DNA of 47,222 nucleotides, taken from assembly GCA_028456385.1 (NCBI GenBank), contig JALNQF010000323.1, forward strand, positions 1-47,222, read 5' to 3'. The stretch comes from Ophiosphaerella korrae. Taxonomy: Eukaryota > Ascomycota > Dothideomycetes > Pleosporales > Phaeosphaeriaceae. The notes below the pieces were generated by a model. It ran no database searches. It was not told where the DNA came from and saw only the letters and a list, made by a program, of their open reading frames with translations. This document shows, piece by piece, positions 45,370 to 47,222 of the stretch. A program made the translations under genes and the position numbers. Position 1 is the stretch's first letter. Every line of letters begins with the position of its first letter.

Positions 45370-46172
45370 CTAATCTATTAGGTGTACAGACGATATATAA
45401 CTACAGATTAATAGATTAGTAATCTATAGTTGCTAAGACTAGATACAAGTAATAGATAAATAGATTAGTAGGAATATATAGTTAGTAGCAATGCGTATTA
45501 TAAGGATAGTATTAGTAATTTAATTATTAACTACAAGCGATAATACTAAGATAGTTGCAAAATATCTTCTATTATTTATAGCCTATTATAGATTATAACA
45601 CAAACTCTTTTTATTACCTTATAATCTACTAATACCCCTTAGGTTATTAGGAAGTTAACCCTAGTAACCTTATTACACTTATTATATCTTCTTTAAGGTA
45701 TATTCTAATATATATTACTTTCTTTTCTTCTATATTAAAGTATAGTACTTATATATCTATCTAGAGTTGTACTAAAGCTATAAAAGGTCTTAATTTCTCC
45801 CTTATTCTATTAAACTTCTTAAGTATAGGTATCTTTAGTAGTTTCTTTATTACACTTATTTCTAGTCTTTAGGTAATTAGTTCTATCTAGTTTTATCCTT
45901 CTATAATAGCTTTAATTTAGGCCTTATTTTATTTTATATACTCCTAGAGTTCCTTATTCTAGGTTTCTAAGGTGTTAATTACTAATTTTATATCTTCCTT
46001 CTTAGAGATTAGATTGTTTATATATTTTCTAACTACCTTCTATATAGTATTATCTAACTTATAACTACTTATAAGTACTTTAGCTACTTATTTAGTTAAA
46101 CTTTCTACTATTGTATTAGCTAGACTATACACTACTTACGCTTTACTTCTTGCAATAACTAAATTAGTAAGG

Positions 46173-46619
46173 TATAATAAGTGTACTAAGGTTAACTTCC
46201 TAGTAACCTTTAAGTTATTAGTAGATTGCAAGATAATAACAAAAGCTCGTATAGTAATTGTTAATAACTAGTAACAATAGAAGATATTTTATAACTATCT
46301 TGTATTAGCGTTCTATAGTTAAAGGATTAAATTACTAATACTATCCTAATAATATACATTACTACTAATTATATATTCCTACTAATCTATTAATCTATTA
46401 CTTGTATCTTACCTTAGCGACTATAGATTATAGATTACTAATCTATTAATCTATAATTATAATTTATCTATATACTTAATAGATTAAGGGATTACCTACG
46501 TGTCCTAATTATAATTAACTTCCTAATTAAGGTTGTTACCCTGCTCGTCCTATACTTCGTTAGTACCTAAGTTAGGATTAATTAGCTCTATCTCGATTTC
46601 TCTTGTTACTAACGTAATA
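46173..46619 (-). repeat. Element D 5' LTR (447 bp)
   Basis: On the plus strand it runs from TATAATAAGTGTACTAAGGT to CTAACGTAATA. It is the uninterrupted reference for the left LTR, showing that GTTAG occurs once here and that the solo LTR is a later insertion. The CTATA duplication follows. Confidence 0.94.
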
Positions 46620-46624
46620 CTATA

Positions 46625-47222
46625 CTTCTTCTTCTTTTTCTATTACCTTAAGTAGCTAGGTATTATTTTCTATACCTAATTAAGATTTTTATTTCTTAAG
46701 GAGAGAAATATAAAATATATTGTAAATATAATAGTAAAGTAGTAGTAGTAAGTAGTATACCTATATTCTTACTACGTCTTATACTTAAAATAGTTTAATA
46801 AACTTATTTAATAGCTTCTTATATAGTTAGTAAGTAAAGCTTAAGTTCTTTATACTTAGTAGAACTAGCTCTCTTTTTCTAAAAACTTCTAGTTTATATT
46901 TATTATTATAGTACTATACTTAATATACTTATACTTTTTATAGAGACTCTATAAGCGTTACTTACGCGCTATATATATACTTTACTTTTTAAATAGCGTC
47001 TAGTACCTCTCCTTTTAGCTTACTATCTTTAGGTAAGTATATAAAGATTAGGTATTTACCTAGTATAGTATAAAAGAGTATTATCTTTATTCTTTTATAA
47101 ATTAAGTTATTATATATAAATTATACTATTTTTAGTAAAGTAACTTAATTATCTTAATTCTCTATTATAAAGATTCTTAAATACTATTCTAGAGTCTAAT
47201 TTTATTATTTAGTTTACTTATT
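46625..47222. other. Unassigned right flank
   Basis: RIP-like sequence continuing the host of element D (its left counterpart ends at 35639). No domain, LTR or repeat was recognised. It could be a further degraded element or old host DNA. Confidence 0.4.

Larger units (their letters stand above)
42918..45677 (+). mobile_element. C/D-type solo LTR split by a small LTR element
   Basis: The left part (42918-43042) starts TATTACGATAGTAACAATAG, and the right part (45370-45677) ends CCTTATTACA. Target duplication CTTAT lies at 42913-42917 and 45678-45682. Without the nested 2327 bp element and one CTAAT, it is 428 bp, matching the C/D LTR type. It lies in D's capsid region, on the opposite strand to D. 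Confidence 0.92.
37245..46111 (-). pseudogene. gag-pol: Element D gag-pol, interrupted twice
   Basis: The gag start context (mutated ATG at 46111) and the pol stop at 37245 match A, B and C. Removing the TRIM-like insert with one TSD (661 bp) and the solo-LTR insert with one TSD (2765 bp) leaves 5441 bases, two more than 1813 codons, so at least one small indel exists. The YLDN codon is at 40204-40206. The TRIM lies between RT and RNase H, and the solo LTR lies in the capsid region. Knuckles are near 42330-42440. Stops are TAA/TAG as in the other copies. Confidence 0.88.
35645..46619 (-). mobile_element. Element D: chromovirus with several nested insertions
   Basis: The LTRs are 447 bp once the nested solo LTR is removed, and the target duplication CTATA is exact (35640-35644 and 46620-46624). 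Without the nested elements, D is about 7.1 kb, in minus orientation. Inserts: an A-type solo LTR in D's 3' LTR, a 656 bp TRIM-like element in pol, and a C/D-type solo LTR in gag that itself holds a 2.3 kb LTR element. All inserts have their own 5 bp target duplications. Confidence 0.94.
1..47222. other. RIP-mutated AT-rich transposon block
   Basis: Nearly the whole window has the composition expected after repeat-induced point mutation: TA is the commonest dinucleotide, CA and TG are scarce, and runs of CTA, TAG and TTA fill both strands. Recognisable transposon proteins read through for kilobases without loss of frame, but Gln and Trp codons have become TAA or TAG and Cys codons TAT/TAC. 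CpG-containing motifs such as ATTCGCGATTCGCG survive, which argues against plain CpG deamination and for the CpA-directed RIP of Pezizomycotina. No intact host gene, tRNA or rRNA was seen. The species cannot be named from this sequence. Confidence 0.9.

Noticed and set aside
1..47222. Mitochondrial genome segment, suggested by the very low GC
   Set aside because: No mitochondrial genes, rRNA or tRNAs are present; instead LTR retrotransposons with RIP-type mutations dominate.

Overview
This 47.2 kb window looks like an AT-rich, transposon-packed block from a filamentous ascomycete (Pezizomycotina) that has been mutated very heavily by repeat-induced point mutation (RIP). TA dinucleotides dominate and CA/TG are rare, while islands of CpG survive (for example the GATTCGCGACC motif of the A-type LTRs). 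Stops inside the old reading frames are almost all TAA or TAG, sitting where Gln (CAA/CAG) and Trp (TGG) codons are expected. I found no live protein gene, tRNA, rRNA or CRISPR array. The only long open stretches are an antisense shadow of an integrase and a minisatellite.

The window is a nest of LTR retrotransposons. The main family is a ~7.03-7.1 kb Ty3/Gypsy chromovirus with one continuous gag-pol frame: capsid, two CCHC knuckles, protease, RT, RNase H, integrase and a C-terminal chromodomain. Copies are A (6650-13675, +, TSD CTTTT), B (15489-22518, -, mismatched LTRs, no TSD), C (25865-32896, +, TSD TTATA) and D (35645-46619, -, TSD CTATA). E (LTR plus gag, split by C) and F (3' end only) are older fragments. 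A solo LTR of A type (36048-36488, TSD GTTAG) and a solo LTR of C/D type (42918-45677, TSD CTTAT) lie inside D. A sits inside J, an older Gypsy element of a different lineage, read on the minus strand (pol about 2530-5300).

Three smaller elements are nested deeper: a 656 bp TRIM-like element with 171 bp terminal repeats (39274-39929, TSD ATCTT) in D's pol; a 2327 bp LTR element with 196 bp LTRs (43043-45369, TSD CTAAT) inside the second solo LTR, carrying a minus-strand gag-like frame and a GC-rich minisatellite that escaped RIP; and a 257 bp MITE-like insertion (25090-25346) in the LTR of E.

The most interesting signal is a reading frame on the strand opposite to gag-pol. It fills the ~650-700 bp between the end of pol and the 3' LTR in all five copies that keep this region (A, B, C, D, F) and overlaps the last codons of the chromodomain. 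The predicted peptides resemble each other across diverged copies, which suggests an extra antisense gene carried by this chromovirus. Other notable points are an Asn in place of the second Asp of the RT YxDD motif in all four copies, which RIP does not easily explain, and the mosaic copy B, whose 5' end is C-like and 3' end A-like.

Stretches at 1-2500, 5300-6644, 13681-15488, 22519-23611, 33838-35644 and 46625-47222 are RIP-eroded sequence. I recognise little there beyond J remnants, an in-frame repeat (1251-1621) and an acidic-tailed coding remnant (about 34390-35270).
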